Under the pieces are notes generated by a model, which did no database searches, was not told the origin of the DNA, and saw only the letters and a list, made by a program, of their open reading frames with translations. DNA of 64,000 bases from contig JAWLHU010000011.1 of assembly GCA_041690255.1 (NCBI GenBank), positions 62,001 through 126,000 of the forward strand, written 5' to 3'. Made by a program: the position numbers and the translations under genes. This DNA comes from JAWLHU01 sp041690255 (GTDB taxonomy: Bacteria; Bacillota; Sulfobacillia; Symbiobacteriales; Symbiobacteriaceae). Below, in pieces: positions 9,200 through 17,151 of the stretch. How positions within the stretch are numbered: the first letter of the stretch is position 1; each line of letters opens with the position of its first letter.

Positions 9200-10195
9200 A
9201 TGAGCAGTGCCCTTCTGAACCGACCCCGACTGAAGCACGGATTCGCCCTGATCCCGCTGGACGAGTCGACGACGATGCTCAAGTCCGCCGAGCGGGCGAT
9301 CCGAATGAGCGGAGCCGCCGCCACGATCCTCATGCCCCGAGTCCTCCCCCTGCTCGACGGTGAGCACACCGTGGGCGAGATCGCCAGCGCCGTGGGAGTG
9401 GATGATGAGACCATCAACCGGGTGATCGGCCTCCTCGCTCAGAACCAGTTGATCGAGAAGGAGGCGCCGATCGCCGCCGGGGCTGCCCCCGAGCTTCAGG
9501 CCTTCTTCAACGCCGTCACCACCGCCTGGGTCCAGCCGGAGCAGGAGGGGGCGATCACAAACCGCAAGGTGCTCGTAATCACCGCCTGGGCGGAGGATGA
9601 GAACAGCTTGGGCCACCTCTTCCGGCAGAGCATCCAGGGCCTCGGGGTAGGCCGGGTGACAACCGTAACCGCCGAACTGGAACGCCCGTGGGATGATGTC
9701 GTGGCAGGCCAGGACCTGGTGATGTTCATGCCCTCCAAACCGCTCCTCCCGGTGCGCGAAGCGGTTCACAAGGCCTGCCTCAAAGCGAAGGTCAAGATCT
9801 GCTCCGCCGAGTTCCTCAGCGCGACCTCCCTGTCGATCGGCCCCACCGTGATCCCTGGTGAGACCGCCTGCTGGACCTGCCTGGACCGGCGGCAGAAGGG
9901 AGCGCAGGAGTTCTACACCGAGCTGCTGGCCACCCAGCAGTTCCTGGAGAAGCATCCCGAGGCGGACCCGGTCGGCGCCCGGCTCCCCGCACTCGCCCAG
10001 ATGCTCGCCGGCCTGGCCGCCTTTGAGGCGCTGCGGATTCTGACCAACGTCTACCCTCCGGTCACCGTCGGCAACATGGTGATCTTCAACGCCGTGGACT
10101 ACGCCATGGAGAGCCACCCGGTCCTGAAGCTCCCCCGCTGCCCCGACTGCAGCCCTGTCCGTGAGCAGCCTCTGCGGAGAGTCTGGTCATGGTAG
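9200..10195 (+). CDS. E1-like / RRE leader-peptide-binding TOMM protein
   Basis: 331 residues from ATG 9200, preceded by TCGGAGGAG. Residues ~25-85 resemble a PqqD-like winged-helix RiPP recognition element (LLDGEHTVGEIASAVGV followed by LLAQNQLIEKE). The C-terminal two thirds resemble the E1/ThiF-like fold of TOMM C or ocin-ThiF proteins. Zn-type cysteine pairs are seen as TACWTCLDRR and LPRCPDCSP. In characterised systems this protein binds the precursor leader and delivers it to YcaO. A longer open frame extends upstream but overlaps the first YcaO gene and lacks a ribosome binding site. It overlaps the next gene by seven bases, implying translational coupling. Confidence 0.85.
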   Translation: MSSALLNRPRLKHGFALIPLDESTTMLKSAERAIRMSGAAATILMPRVLPLLDGEHTVGEIASAVGVDDETINRVIGLLAQNQLIEKEAPIAAGAAPELQAFFNAVTTAWVQPEQEGAITNRKVLVITAWAEDENSLGHLFRQSIQGLGVGRVTTVTAELERPWDDVVAGQDLVMFMPSKPLLPVREAVHKACLKAKVKICSAEFLSATSLSIGPTVIPGETACWTCLDRRQKGAQEFYTELLATQQFLEKHPEADPVGARLPALAQMLAGLAAFEALRILTNVYPPVTVGNMVIFNAVDYAMESHPVLKLPRCPDCSPVREQPLRRVWSW

Positions 10196-11517
10196 CAGAA
10201 CGGAGCGATTTCCTCACGAAGGCCAACCGCTTCCGCAGCCCCCGCACGGGCCTGGTCCGCAATGTGCTTGAGCTCTTCCGGGAGCCCGAAGACCCGTACA
10301 TCTACTTTGCGGCAACCATGCGGGCCACCACCTCCCGCTACGGACACGTGGTGGACATGCCCGCCCGCAACGGCGGCGCCGGCCTGACGCCCGAGTCGGC
10401 CATGGCTGCCGCCCTTGGCGAGACGATCGAGCGGTACGCCTGCTCGGTCTACCATCCGGATGAATTGCTCCTGGCGACCTTCAACCAACTGGATGGGCCG
10501 GCGGTCCATCCGCGGGATTTGAACCCGTACGCCGAGAGCCAGTATGCCAACCCGCGCTTCCCGTTCAAGCGGATGACCGAAGAGAGCCCGCTCCGCTGGA
10601 TTCAGGGGATCCGCATGACCGATGGCGCCCCGATCTGGTACCCGGCAGGCCTGGCCTATATCCCCTACGACTGGCCGGACGACGAGGTGATGATCGCCCC
10701 CGGTGTCAGCACCGGTATGGCCCTCGGCACGGATCAGGTGGATGCGGCCCTGGCCGGGATCTGTGAGGTAATCGAGCGGGATGCGATCATGCTCCACTGG
10801 TGGAACCGGCTGCCCGCCCCCGAGGTCGAGGTGGCGCCAGACTCGCCCGTGGGCCGCCTCATGGCCGAGCGGTTCGATCTGCCCGGCGTCCGCTACCGGC
10901 TTTTCGATATCACCAGCGACATTGGCGTACCGACGATCTTCTGCACGGTAGATGAGGTGGATGAGCACCCGCAGGGCTGTGCCATAGCCGTCGGGGCCGC
11001 CACCCGACCCGACCCGGAGCAGGCGGCCGTCAAGGCGCTGGTCGAGGCGGCCCAGACCCACCACTTCGGGCGGCACCTCGTCCGGCGCGATGGCCACATC
11101 CCCCTGGAGGAGGGCTTCAGGAATGTCCAGGGGCTGGACGATCACGTGCGGGTCTACGCCCGCTCCGACATGCGCCACGCCTTCGACTTCCTGCACAGGA
11201 ACGGGCGGAGCGTCGCCCTTTCCGACCTGCCGAATCTCGACACCACGGACCGGCGCACCACCCTGCGCCGCCTGGTGGAGCGGGTACAGGCGGCCGGGCT
11301 GGATCCGGTCGCCCTGGACCTGACCCCGCCCGATGTCGCCAGCGAAGGGCTGGCGGCGATCAAGGTCGCCGTGCCCGGCATGGTCGACCTGAATCCCTGG
11401 CACGCCCTGCGCTGGTTGGGCTGCCGCCGGCTCTACGAGGGGCCCGTCCGCATGGGTTACCGGAGCACGCCCTCAACCGAGGCGGATCTGAATCCGTTGC
11501 CGCATCCCTTCCCCTAG
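10189..11517 (+). CDS. YcaO-domain azoline-forming cyclodehydratase (second copy)
   Basis: 442 residues, clearly paralogous to the first YcaO. It shares the NGGAGLT segment, GETIERYAC, ICEVIERDA and the closing block MGYRSTPSTEADLN, and it ends PLPHPFP, again a PxPxP terminus. All ATP-binding signatures look intact, so it is not an obvious pseudo-enzyme. The start ATG overlaps the stop of the E1-like gene as ATGGTAG. Two complete azoline-type YcaOs beside one E1-like partner and one precursor suggest division of labour, such as Cys versus Ser/Thr or N- versus C-terminal core sites, or a heterodimer (inference). Confidence 0.92.
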   Translation: MVAERSDFLTKANRFRSPRTGLVRNVLELFREPEDPYIYFAATMRATTSRYGHVVDMPARNGGAGLTPESAMAAALGETIERYACSVYHPDELLLATFNQLDGPAVHPRDLNPYAESQYANPRFPFKRMTEESPLRWIQGIRMTDGAPIWYPAGLAYIPYDWPDDEVMIAPGVSTGMALGTDQVDAALAGICEVIERDAIMLHWWNRLPAPEVEVAPDSPVGRLMAERFDLPGVRYRLFDITSDIGVPTIFCTVDEVDEHPQGCAIAVGAATRPDPEQAAVKALVEAAQTHHFGRHLVRRDGHIPLEEGFRNVQGLDDHVRVYARSDMRHAFDFLHRNGRSVALSDLPNLDTTDRRTTLRRLVERVQAAGLDPVALDLTPPDVASEGLAAIKVAVPGMVDLNPWHALRWLGCRRLYEGPVRMGYRSTPSTEADLNPLPHPFP

Positions 11518-11530
11518 GAGGTCGACCCCC

Positions 11531-12379
11531 GTGGTGAACAACAAGTACGACATGGGTGCCACGCAGGTGGTCACCCACAGGGAGGATCAGCTCTTCGAGA
11601 TCTTCCACGAGAACACGAAGCTCTCGAAGCACAACGAGCACAAGACGGGCCGCCAGGTCCGGATGATCCTGACCAACCCGAACCTGCTGGCGATGCTCTC
11701 CCGGGGGCATCTCCGGTTTGACCATCTGCCCCGGATCCCGCTCACCCGGGAGTTCCCGCCCACCGAATGCAGCTTGGAAGATGCGATCCAGCGGCGGCGC
11801 TCCCTGCGGGAGTACACGAAAGAGCCGCTCGCCCTGGAGCAGGTGAGCCAACTGCTCCACCTCTCTTACGGGGTGACCGGCTCCTGGGAGTTCTCCGAGG
11901 GGATCCAGAGAGTGCGGGCGGCCCCGTCCGCCGGGGGGCTCTACCCCCTGGAGATCTACCTGATCGCTCAGAACGTGGACGGCCTCCAACCGGGGGTCTA
12001 TCACTACAACGTGCCGGACCACGCCCTGGAGCGGCTGCCCGGGCCGCAGGATCTCACAGCGGCCATGGCCGAGGTGAGCCATTACGAGGAGACCCTGGCC
12101 GGCGCCGCTGCCCTCTTCGTGATCACCGGGGTCTTTGACCGGTCCACATTCAAGTACGGCGACCGGGGCTACCGGTTCGTCTGGCTGGACGCCGGGCACA
12201 TGGCTCAGAACATGCTGCTCAGCGCTACGGCCATGCGGCTCGGGGCTGCCCCCCTGGGCGGGTTCCGCGACGACCCGCTCAGCCGCCTGGTCGGGGCCGA
12301 CGGTGTGAATGAGGCAGCCCTCTACATGGTCTGCGTGGGCCATCCACGGCCCAATGAGCGCCCACCCCGGGGCGACTGA
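11531..12379 (+). CDS. SagB-type FMN dehydrogenase (azoline oxidase)
   Basis: 282 residues of the nitroreductase-like SagB/ThcOx family. Visible motifs are RRRSLREY (FMN phosphate contact region), SAGGLYPLE, and KYGDRGYRFVWLDAGHMAQN, followed by GGFRDD. In TOMM pathways this enzyme oxidises thiazolines/oxazolines to aromatic azoles with FMN. Start GTG 11531 is preceded by AGGAGG nine bases upstream, straight after the second YcaO stop. Its presence implies that the product carries aromatic thiazoles rather than only azolines. Confidence 0.9.
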   Translation: MVNNKYDMGATQVVTHREDQLFEIFHENTKLSKHNEHKTGRQVRMILTNPNLLAMLSRGHLRFDHLPRIPLTREFPPTECSLEDAIQRRRSLREYTKEPLALEQVSQLLHLSYGVTGSWEFSEGIQRVRAAPSAGGLYPLEIYLIAQNVDGLQPGVYHYNVPDHALERLPGPQDLTAAMAEVSHYEETLAGAAALFVITGVFDRSTFKYGDRGYRFVWLDAGHMAQNMLLSATAMRLGAAPLGGFRDDPLSRLVGADGVNEAALYMVCVGHPRPNERPPRGD

Positions 12380-12391
12380 CCACGTTTTCGC

Positions 12392-12409
12392 TTTCTCCGG
12401 CCGGAGAAA
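12392..12409. repeat. 18-bp perfect palindrome ahead of precursor gene
   Basis: TTTCTCCGGCCGGAGAAA is a perfect palindrome in the 79-base gap between the dehydrogenase gene and the precursor gene. As RNA it could fold as a seven-pair stem with a GGCC loop. It could be an operator for separate control of the precursor or an RNA processing/attenuation stem; the sequence does not distinguish these. Confidence 0.6.
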
Positions 12410-12458
12410 TTGGCCCCAGCCCCGGCCCCGGCTTCAAAACGGCAGAGGAGGGATCCCA

Positions 12459-12692
12459 GTGCCTGACAACAAGCCCCAGTCCCTTTCCGATGCGCAGGCC
12501 GCTGCAGGCGCACAGGTTCGCGACTCCCTGATGAACATGGCCCAGGACCTCAAGCTGATCCTTGAGGAGATGCGGATCGCTGAGGTCGATATCAAGACCT
12601 CTGCCGCCGCCGACTCCGACTGCTGCTGCTGCTGCACGCCGGCCAGCTCCTGCTGCGGCGCAGCCAGCGTCAAGGTCCCGGTCGCAGTCTAG
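12459..12692 (+). CDS. TOMM precursor peptide with CCCCC core
   Basis: 77 residues from GTG 12459, with GAGGAGGG six bases upstream. The leader is helical and acidic (DSLMNMAQDLKLILEEMRIA, then EVDIKTSAAADSD). The putative core starts with five consecutive cysteines (residues 55-59), continues TPASSCC, and ends GAASVKVPVAV with no cyclisable residues except one Ser. Seven Cys, one Thr and three Ser are potential substrates. There is no similarity I recognise to named TOMMs; the leader acidic patch before the core recalls thiopeptide leaders, but no LanB-type dehydratase is present. The cleavage site is not evident; A51/D52 is a guess. Position between the oxidase and radical SAM genes makes the role nearly certain. 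Confidence 0.9.
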   Translation: MPDNKPQSLSDAQAAAGAQVRDSLMNMAQDLKLILEEMRIAEVDIKTSAAADSDCCCCCTPASSCCGAASVKVPVAV

Positions 12693-12708
12693 CCCCCAGT
12701 GGGCCGGC

Positions 12709-12739
12709 AACGGGCCCGTCCCCCGCGGGCGGGTCCGTT
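12709..12739 (+). terminator. Stem-loop after precursor gene, possible attenuator
   Basis: AACGGGCCCG (12709-12718) pairs with CGGGTCCGTT (12730-12739) in a ten-pair stem with one G-U pair. There is no T-run, only TTCTGG. It sits 16 bases after the precursor stop and before the radical SAM gene. Such stems are commonly used to stabilise abundant precursor mRNA and reduce downstream expression, which is the likely role here (inference). Confidence 0.5.
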
Positions 12740-12788
12740 CTGGTCCACGCCACAGAAGACTCTTTGGGCGGGAAGTGAGGGGAAAGAG

Positions 12789-14795
12789 ATGCTACGGAAC
12801 TGTCACCTGGTCGAACTGACCGCAGACCCGGCCCTGACTGCCTACAGCATTGTCCTGGGCTACCTGCACGCGACCGTGGAGGCGGATCCCACCTTGCGGG
12901 AGACCTACCATGTCCAGAAGCATATCCTCCTGCAGTCCACTGATCTGGACGCCTTGAGCGAGAAGCTGATCGCGGCCATAGGGCCGGATGAGCCCAGCCT
13001 GGTCGGCTTCTGCATCTACTTCTGGAACCGGCGCCCCAGCCTGGAGATCGCCCGGCGCATCAAGCAGCGCTGGCCGGATTGCCGCATCGTCCTGGGTGGG
13101 AACGAGGTGACCCATCAGGCTGAGATCGTGCTGAATGAAGCCCCCTGGGTCGATATCATCGTCAACGGAGAGGGGGAGTTGGTCTTCCGGAACCTGCTCC
13201 ACGCCCTGCTGGCAACCGAGCCCGATCTGGCAGGGGTCCGGGGGATCAGCTACCGGTCCGCCGATGGACAGATCGAGACCAGCCCGAGCGAGGAGCGGAT
13301 CCAGGACCTGGACCAGATCCCCTCGCCGATCCTGAGCGGGGTCTATCCGCCCTCCGCCTTCACCAACACCTACTTCATGATCTATGAGACCAACCGAGGT
13401 TGCCCCTTCTCCTGTGCCTTCTGCTACTGGGGCGGGTCCACCAAGTCCAAGGTGCGCAAGTTCTCCCTGGAGCGAGTGCGGGCGGAACTCGAGTTCCTGG
13501 TCCGCCACCTGCCCACTCACGCGACCATCTTCGTTGCCGATGCCAACTTCGGCATGCTCCCGCGCGACTACGAGATCGCCGAGTGGATCGTCCATCTGAC
13601 CACCAGGTACCGCAAGAGCCTGACCATCGCCACAAACTGGGCGAAGAACACCGATCAGAACGTGGTCCGGACCGCCAAGATGCTCTACCAGAACGGCCTG
13701 CTGGGCGCCATTACCCTCTCCGCCCAGTCCTTCGACCTGGATGTCCTCCAGATCGCCAACCGGAAGAATATCGCCCCCAGCTACTACGAGGAGCTGCAAC
13801 GCTCCTTTCTGGCCGATGGCGTCCCCACTTACACCGAACTCATCTGGGGGCTACCGGGCGAGAGCGTGGAGTCCTTCAAGGTCGGCCTGGAGCGTGTGAT
13901 CGCCACAGGCGGCTCTCCCGTCATCTACCCGCTGCTCCTGTTGAATAACACCGACTACGCCCAGCCCGCCCTCCGGGAGCGCTACCAGATTCAAACCCGC
14001 TTCCTCCCGTACCGGGCCGGGAACCTGGAAGCACCGGCTGAGTTTGTCGTGGCCCACGAGCGCATGAGCGAGGCGGACTGGCTTCACGGGCTCGGGCTCT
14101 CGCTGACGATCGCCCTCTTCCAGAAGGGGCTCGCCTGGGCGATTCTCTGGTACCTGCAGAGTCGGACCGGTGCCCGGTCGATTGACCTGATCGAGCGGCT
14201 CCAGGGCTACCTGGAGCATGGGGTACACAGCTTCCCGGTGGTCTCCGACCTCTATGCCAACTACCTGGAGAGTTATACCACCCCCGACCATTTTCACGTG
14301 GATGCGGTCATGGCCGAACTCGGTCAGACGATCTACACCGATAACCTCCACTTCCAGGCGATGATGACCCACGTGCTGCGCGAGCCCACGCGCACCCGCT
14401 CCTTCGTGCGGGGCGCCGCCGAGTACCTGTACGAGTCGCTCCCCCCCGCCACAAGGCCGCCGCACACCGAGTTCGATGCCGTCGTTGCCTACCAGAGCGA
14501 TTTCCTCCTGGGCTGGCAGGCCTTCCTGAACAAACGGCTGGTCAACCGGAGCATCGCCCTGCCGGCTGATCTGGCCGGCGAGATGCGGGAGGCCGGACTG
14601 CTGGCGGTCAGCGGGGAGTTGCCCGCGACCGAGCAGGTCCACCTGATCCTCCGGGTGCCGCCGGCCCATCGGGTCCCGTGGGGGTACAAGCTCATGGGGC
14701 TCTACAACGGGATTCTCCGTCCCACCAACTGCTACGGGACCCCACTGATCGTGACCGACCAGGCCCTGACTGAAGAGAGGTGGCATCTCCTGTGA
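12789..14795 (+). CDS. B12-binding-domain radical SAM RiPP-tailoring enzyme
   Basis: 668 residues from ATG 12789, with GAGGGGAAAG just upstream. The N-terminal ~170 residues resemble a cobalamin-binding Rossmann domain (LVGFCIYFWNRRPSLEIA, RIVLGGNEV, DIIVNGEGE), although the DxHxxG histidine motif is not seen. The radical SAM cluster motif is RGCPFSCAFCYWGG near residues 202-215. A ~250-residue C-terminal extension is unassigned. The family performs C-methylation or other radical chemistry on peptides and small molecules. In this cluster it most likely alters the precursor core; the reaction cannot be deduced. Its stop overlaps the start of the next gene (GTGA). Confidence 0.85.
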   Translation: MLRNCHLVELTADPALTAYSIVLGYLHATVEADPTLRETYHVQKHILLQSTDLDALSEKLIAAIGPDEPSLVGFCIYFWNRRPSLEIARRIKQRWPDCRIVLGGNEVTHQAEIVLNEAPWVDIIVNGEGELVFRNLLHALLATEPDLAGVRGISYRSADGQIETSPSEERIQDLDQIPSPILSGVYPPSAFTNTYFMIYETNRGCPFSCAFCYWGGSTKSKVRKFSLERVRAELEFLVRHLPTHATIFVADANFGMLPRDYEIAEWIVHLTTRYRKSLTIATNWAKNTDQNVVRTAKMLYQNGLLGAITLSAQSFDLDVLQIANRKNIAPSYYEELQRSFLADGVPTYTELIWGLPGESVESFKVGLERVIATGGSPVIYPLLLLNNTDYAQPALRERYQIQTRFLPYRAGNLEAPAEFVVAHERMSEADWLHGLGLSLTIALFQKGLAWAILWYLQSRTGARSIDLIERLQGYLEHGVHSFPVVSDLYANYLESYTTPDHFHVDAVMAELGQTIYTDNLHFQAMMTHVLREPTRTRSFVRGAAEYLYESLPPATRPPHTEFDAVVAYQSDFLLGWQAFLNKRLVNRSIALPADLAGEMREAGLLAVSGELPATEQVHLILRVPPAHRVPWGYKLMGLYNGILRPTNCYGTPLIVTDQALTEERWHLL

Positions 14796-15874
14796 AGCCG
14801 ACCCGATTTGGTCTCTCCTTCCTGCCCGACGCCGCCCCCGACACCCGGTCGCCCAAGACCTGGTTTGCCGACGCCCTCTCGCTCGCCGACCTGGCGGATG
14901 AGGCGGGCCTGGCCTATGTGAAGATGACCGAGCACTACCTGCATCCATACGGCGGGTATTGCCCGTCCCCCCTGGCCTTCCTGGCGGCTGTGGCGGCCCG
15001 GACCCGGCGCATACGGCTGATGACCGGCTGCCTGCTCCCGGTCTTCCACCACCCGCTCCAACTGGCGGCGGAGACCGCCATGGTCGATGCCATCAGCGAG
15101 GGCCGGCTCGATATCGGTTTCGCCCGCGCCTACCTGCCCTACGAGTTCGATGCCTTCGGCATCCCGCTGGATGAGAGCCGGGAGCGCTTTCAGGCCACCG
15201 TGGAGACGGTGATCCGCCTCTGGACGGAGGAGTCGGTGACGGCGCAGGGGCCCGGCTTCCGGTTCGAGGGGGCGACCAGCCTGCCCCGCCCCGTGCAGAA
15301 GCCGCATCCACCGGTCTTCGTGGCGGCGGTCAGCTCGCCGGAATCCTTCGGCTGGATCGGCCGAAAGGGGCTGGGGCTGCTGATCACCACCGGCAACGCC
15401 TCCCCTTCGTACGTGGCGGAGATGGCTAACCTCTACCGGGACAGCTTCCAGGCGCCGGTGCCGGCTCCGGCGGAGGGCGCCCCTGCCCGGAGAGCGCCGG
15501 AGGTCGTGGTCAGCATGCCGCTCTACGTGGGCGAGACGGCGGAGCGGGCGACCGCCGAGGCGGACTACTACCTGAAGCGGTACTATGCCGTCTGGGGCAG
15601 CGCCACCAAGGCGTGGGACCATGTGCACTCCCGCGCCTACTACGGCTACACCGGCCTCTCCCAGCGACTGACGCAAATGACGCCCGAGCGCATGCGGCAG
15701 GCCGGCAACGCCATCGTCGGCTCGCCCGAGCAGGTGGCGGAACAGATCCAGCGCATGCAGGAGATCCTCCGGGCCGACGCTCTGATCTGGCAGATCGACT
15801 TCGGCGCCATGCCGGGGGAGCTCTCCCGGAACAGCCTCATCCGGTTTGTTGAGCGCGTACTGCCCCGCCTGTAG
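14792..15874 (+). CDS. Luciferase-like (LLM) flavin-dependent monooxygenase
   Basis: 360 residues of the bacterial luciferase-like family: an alpha/beta TIM barrel with YVKMTEHYLHPYGGY, RIRLMTGCLLPVFHHPLQLA and GRLDIGFARAY. These enzymes use reduced flavin and O2 for hydroxylation or other oxidations. I chose GTG 14792, translationally coupled to the radical SAM stop (GTGA) with GAGAGGTG nine bases upstream, rather than GTG 14780. Its tight coupling to the radical SAM gene inside a RiPP operon suggests a tailoring role. It could act on a small metabolite, but context argues for the peptide. Confidence 0.85.
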   Translation: MKPTRFGLSFLPDAAPDTRSPKTWFADALSLADLADEAGLAYVKMTEHYLHPYGGYCPSPLAFLAAVAARTRRIRLMTGCLLPVFHHPLQLAAETAMVDAISEGRLDIGFARAYLPYEFDAFGIPLDESRERFQATVETVIRLWTEESVTAQGPGFRFEGATSLPRPVQKPHPPVFVAAVSSPESFGWIGRKGLGLLITTGNASPSYVAEMANLYRDSFQAPVPAPAEGAPARRAPEVVVSMPLYVGETAERATAEADYYLKRYYAVWGSATKAWDHVHSRAYYGYTGLSQRLTQMTPERMRQAGNAIVGSPEQVAEQIQRMQEILRADALIWQIDFGAMPGELSRNSLIRFVERVLPRL

Positions 15875-15900
15875 GGCGGGAGCCAAAGGGGGTAGAGGTT

Positions 15901-17118
15901 ATGCTGGGACATGATCACAGCAAGGGGACCGATCTGCGCAAGGGGATCTGGCGAGGGCAGGAGTGGCACCACCGGCAGCGGATTGTGGTGAAGTTCCGCG
16001 AGAATGCGCCGGTATCGCCGGGCGGGGAGCATCCGTTGCGCCATTCGCATCCGTTCCTGGACCTGATCCGGAAGCATCGGACGGGGAAGCATGTGCTGCG
16101 GGTGCCCGACCATATGGACCCGATCCAGGTGGCCCACGAGTTGAGCCAGCACGGGCTGGTGGAGTGGGCGGAGCCGGATCAGGTCTCGGTGGTGGCTGCA
16201 ACGCCGGACGAGCCCGGCCAGGCCTCGGCGAGTACTGCCCTGCCCAACGATCCCGACCTGGGTCAGCAGTGGGGGCTGAAGGACGCCAACCTGGAGTCCT
16301 ACTGGGCTGCCGTGCAGGGGAGCACCGGCGTACTTGTGGGGATCGTGGACTCGGGGATCCAGTTCGATCACCCGGATCTGAGTGCCAGGGGGCGCTTCAT
16401 TCCCGGTGAGAACTACGTCAATCCGGGCACCGCACCAGATGATGATTTCGGCCACGGCACCCACGTCTGCGGGATCGCCTGTGCGGACACGAACAACGGG
16501 GTCGGGATCGCCGGGGTGAACTGGACCTCACCAGTCTATGTGACAAAGGTATTCGACCATATGGGCTTCGCCAATAACAGCGACATTGCCGCCGCGATCG
16601 AGGAGACGGTGGACTATGCGCTCAAGCAGAAGCTCAAGGTCGTGATCAACTTCAGCGGGGCCTGCGGGGCGGCGGACAAGACCCTGGAGACCGCCTGTCA
16701 GCACGTGGCCGACAACGGCATGCTACTCTGCGCCGCCGCAGGCAATAACGGCGGGGCCGTGAACAGTCCGGCCCTCTACTCCGCCCAGTTCCCCAGCGCC
16801 GTGATCGCCGTGGGAGCGATCGATCAGGATGATGCCGTGGCGGGCTTCTCCTCCCGCGGGGAGCAGCTCACCCTGGTCGCCCCGGGGGTGCAGATCTACT
16901 CGACCTACCCGGAGAGCAGCTATAAGAACCTGAACGGGACATCCATGGCGACGCCTTATGTGAGTGGGCTGGCGTCGCTGATCTGGGCGGCCAATCCGAC
17001 CTTCACGAATGAGGATCTGCGGGCGGAGTTGGTCAGGCTGGCGAAGAAGCTCGGCGATGGTGACTTCGACCCCACCTGGGGCTATGGGCGGATCCAGGCG
17101 CCCGCTGATTGCACATAG
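15901..17118 (+). CDS. Subtilisin-like S8 serine protease, likely leader peptidase
   Basis: 405 residues with an intact S8 catalytic triad: VGIVDSGIQFDHPD (Asp near 149), FGHGTHVCGIA (His near 185) and NGTSMATPYVSG (Ser near 347). The N-terminus (MLGHDHSKGTDLRKG) lacks a signal peptide. Residues ~28-110 look like an I9-type propeptide (RIVVKFREN, HMDPIQVAHEL). AGAGG precedes ATG 15901, 26 bases after the monooxygenase. As the last gene of the RiPP operon it probably removes the leader or matures the product, possibly intracellularly (inference). An independent proteolytic role cannot be excluded. Confidence 0.88.
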   Translation: MLGHDHSKGTDLRKGIWRGQEWHHRQRIVVKFRENAPVSPGGEHPLRHSHPFLDLIRKHRTGKHVLRVPDHMDPIQVAHELSQHGLVEWAEPDQVSVVAATPDEPGQASASTALPNDPDLGQQWGLKDANLESYWAAVQGSTGVLVGIVDSGIQFDHPDLSARGRFIPGENYVNPGTAPDDDFGHGTHVCGIACADTNNGVGIAGVNWTSPVYVTKVFDHMGFANNSDIAAAIEETVDYALKQKLKVVINFSGACGAADKTLETACQHVADNGMLLCAAAGNNGGAVNSPALYSAQFPSAVIAVGAIDQDDAVAGFSSRGEQLTLVAPGVQIYSTYPESSYKNLNGTSMATPYVSGLASLIWAANPTFTNEDLRAELVRLAKKLGDGDFDPTWGYGRIQAPADCT

Positions 17119-17151
17119 GGGAGGTTGCACGGGCTCGGCGAAGGTTGTGTA

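Noticed and set aside
12459..12692. Thiopeptide precursor
   Set aside because: Although Cys-rich with an acidic leader, the core lacks the spaced serines for a central pyridine, and no LanB-type dehydratase or cycloaddition enzyme is present.
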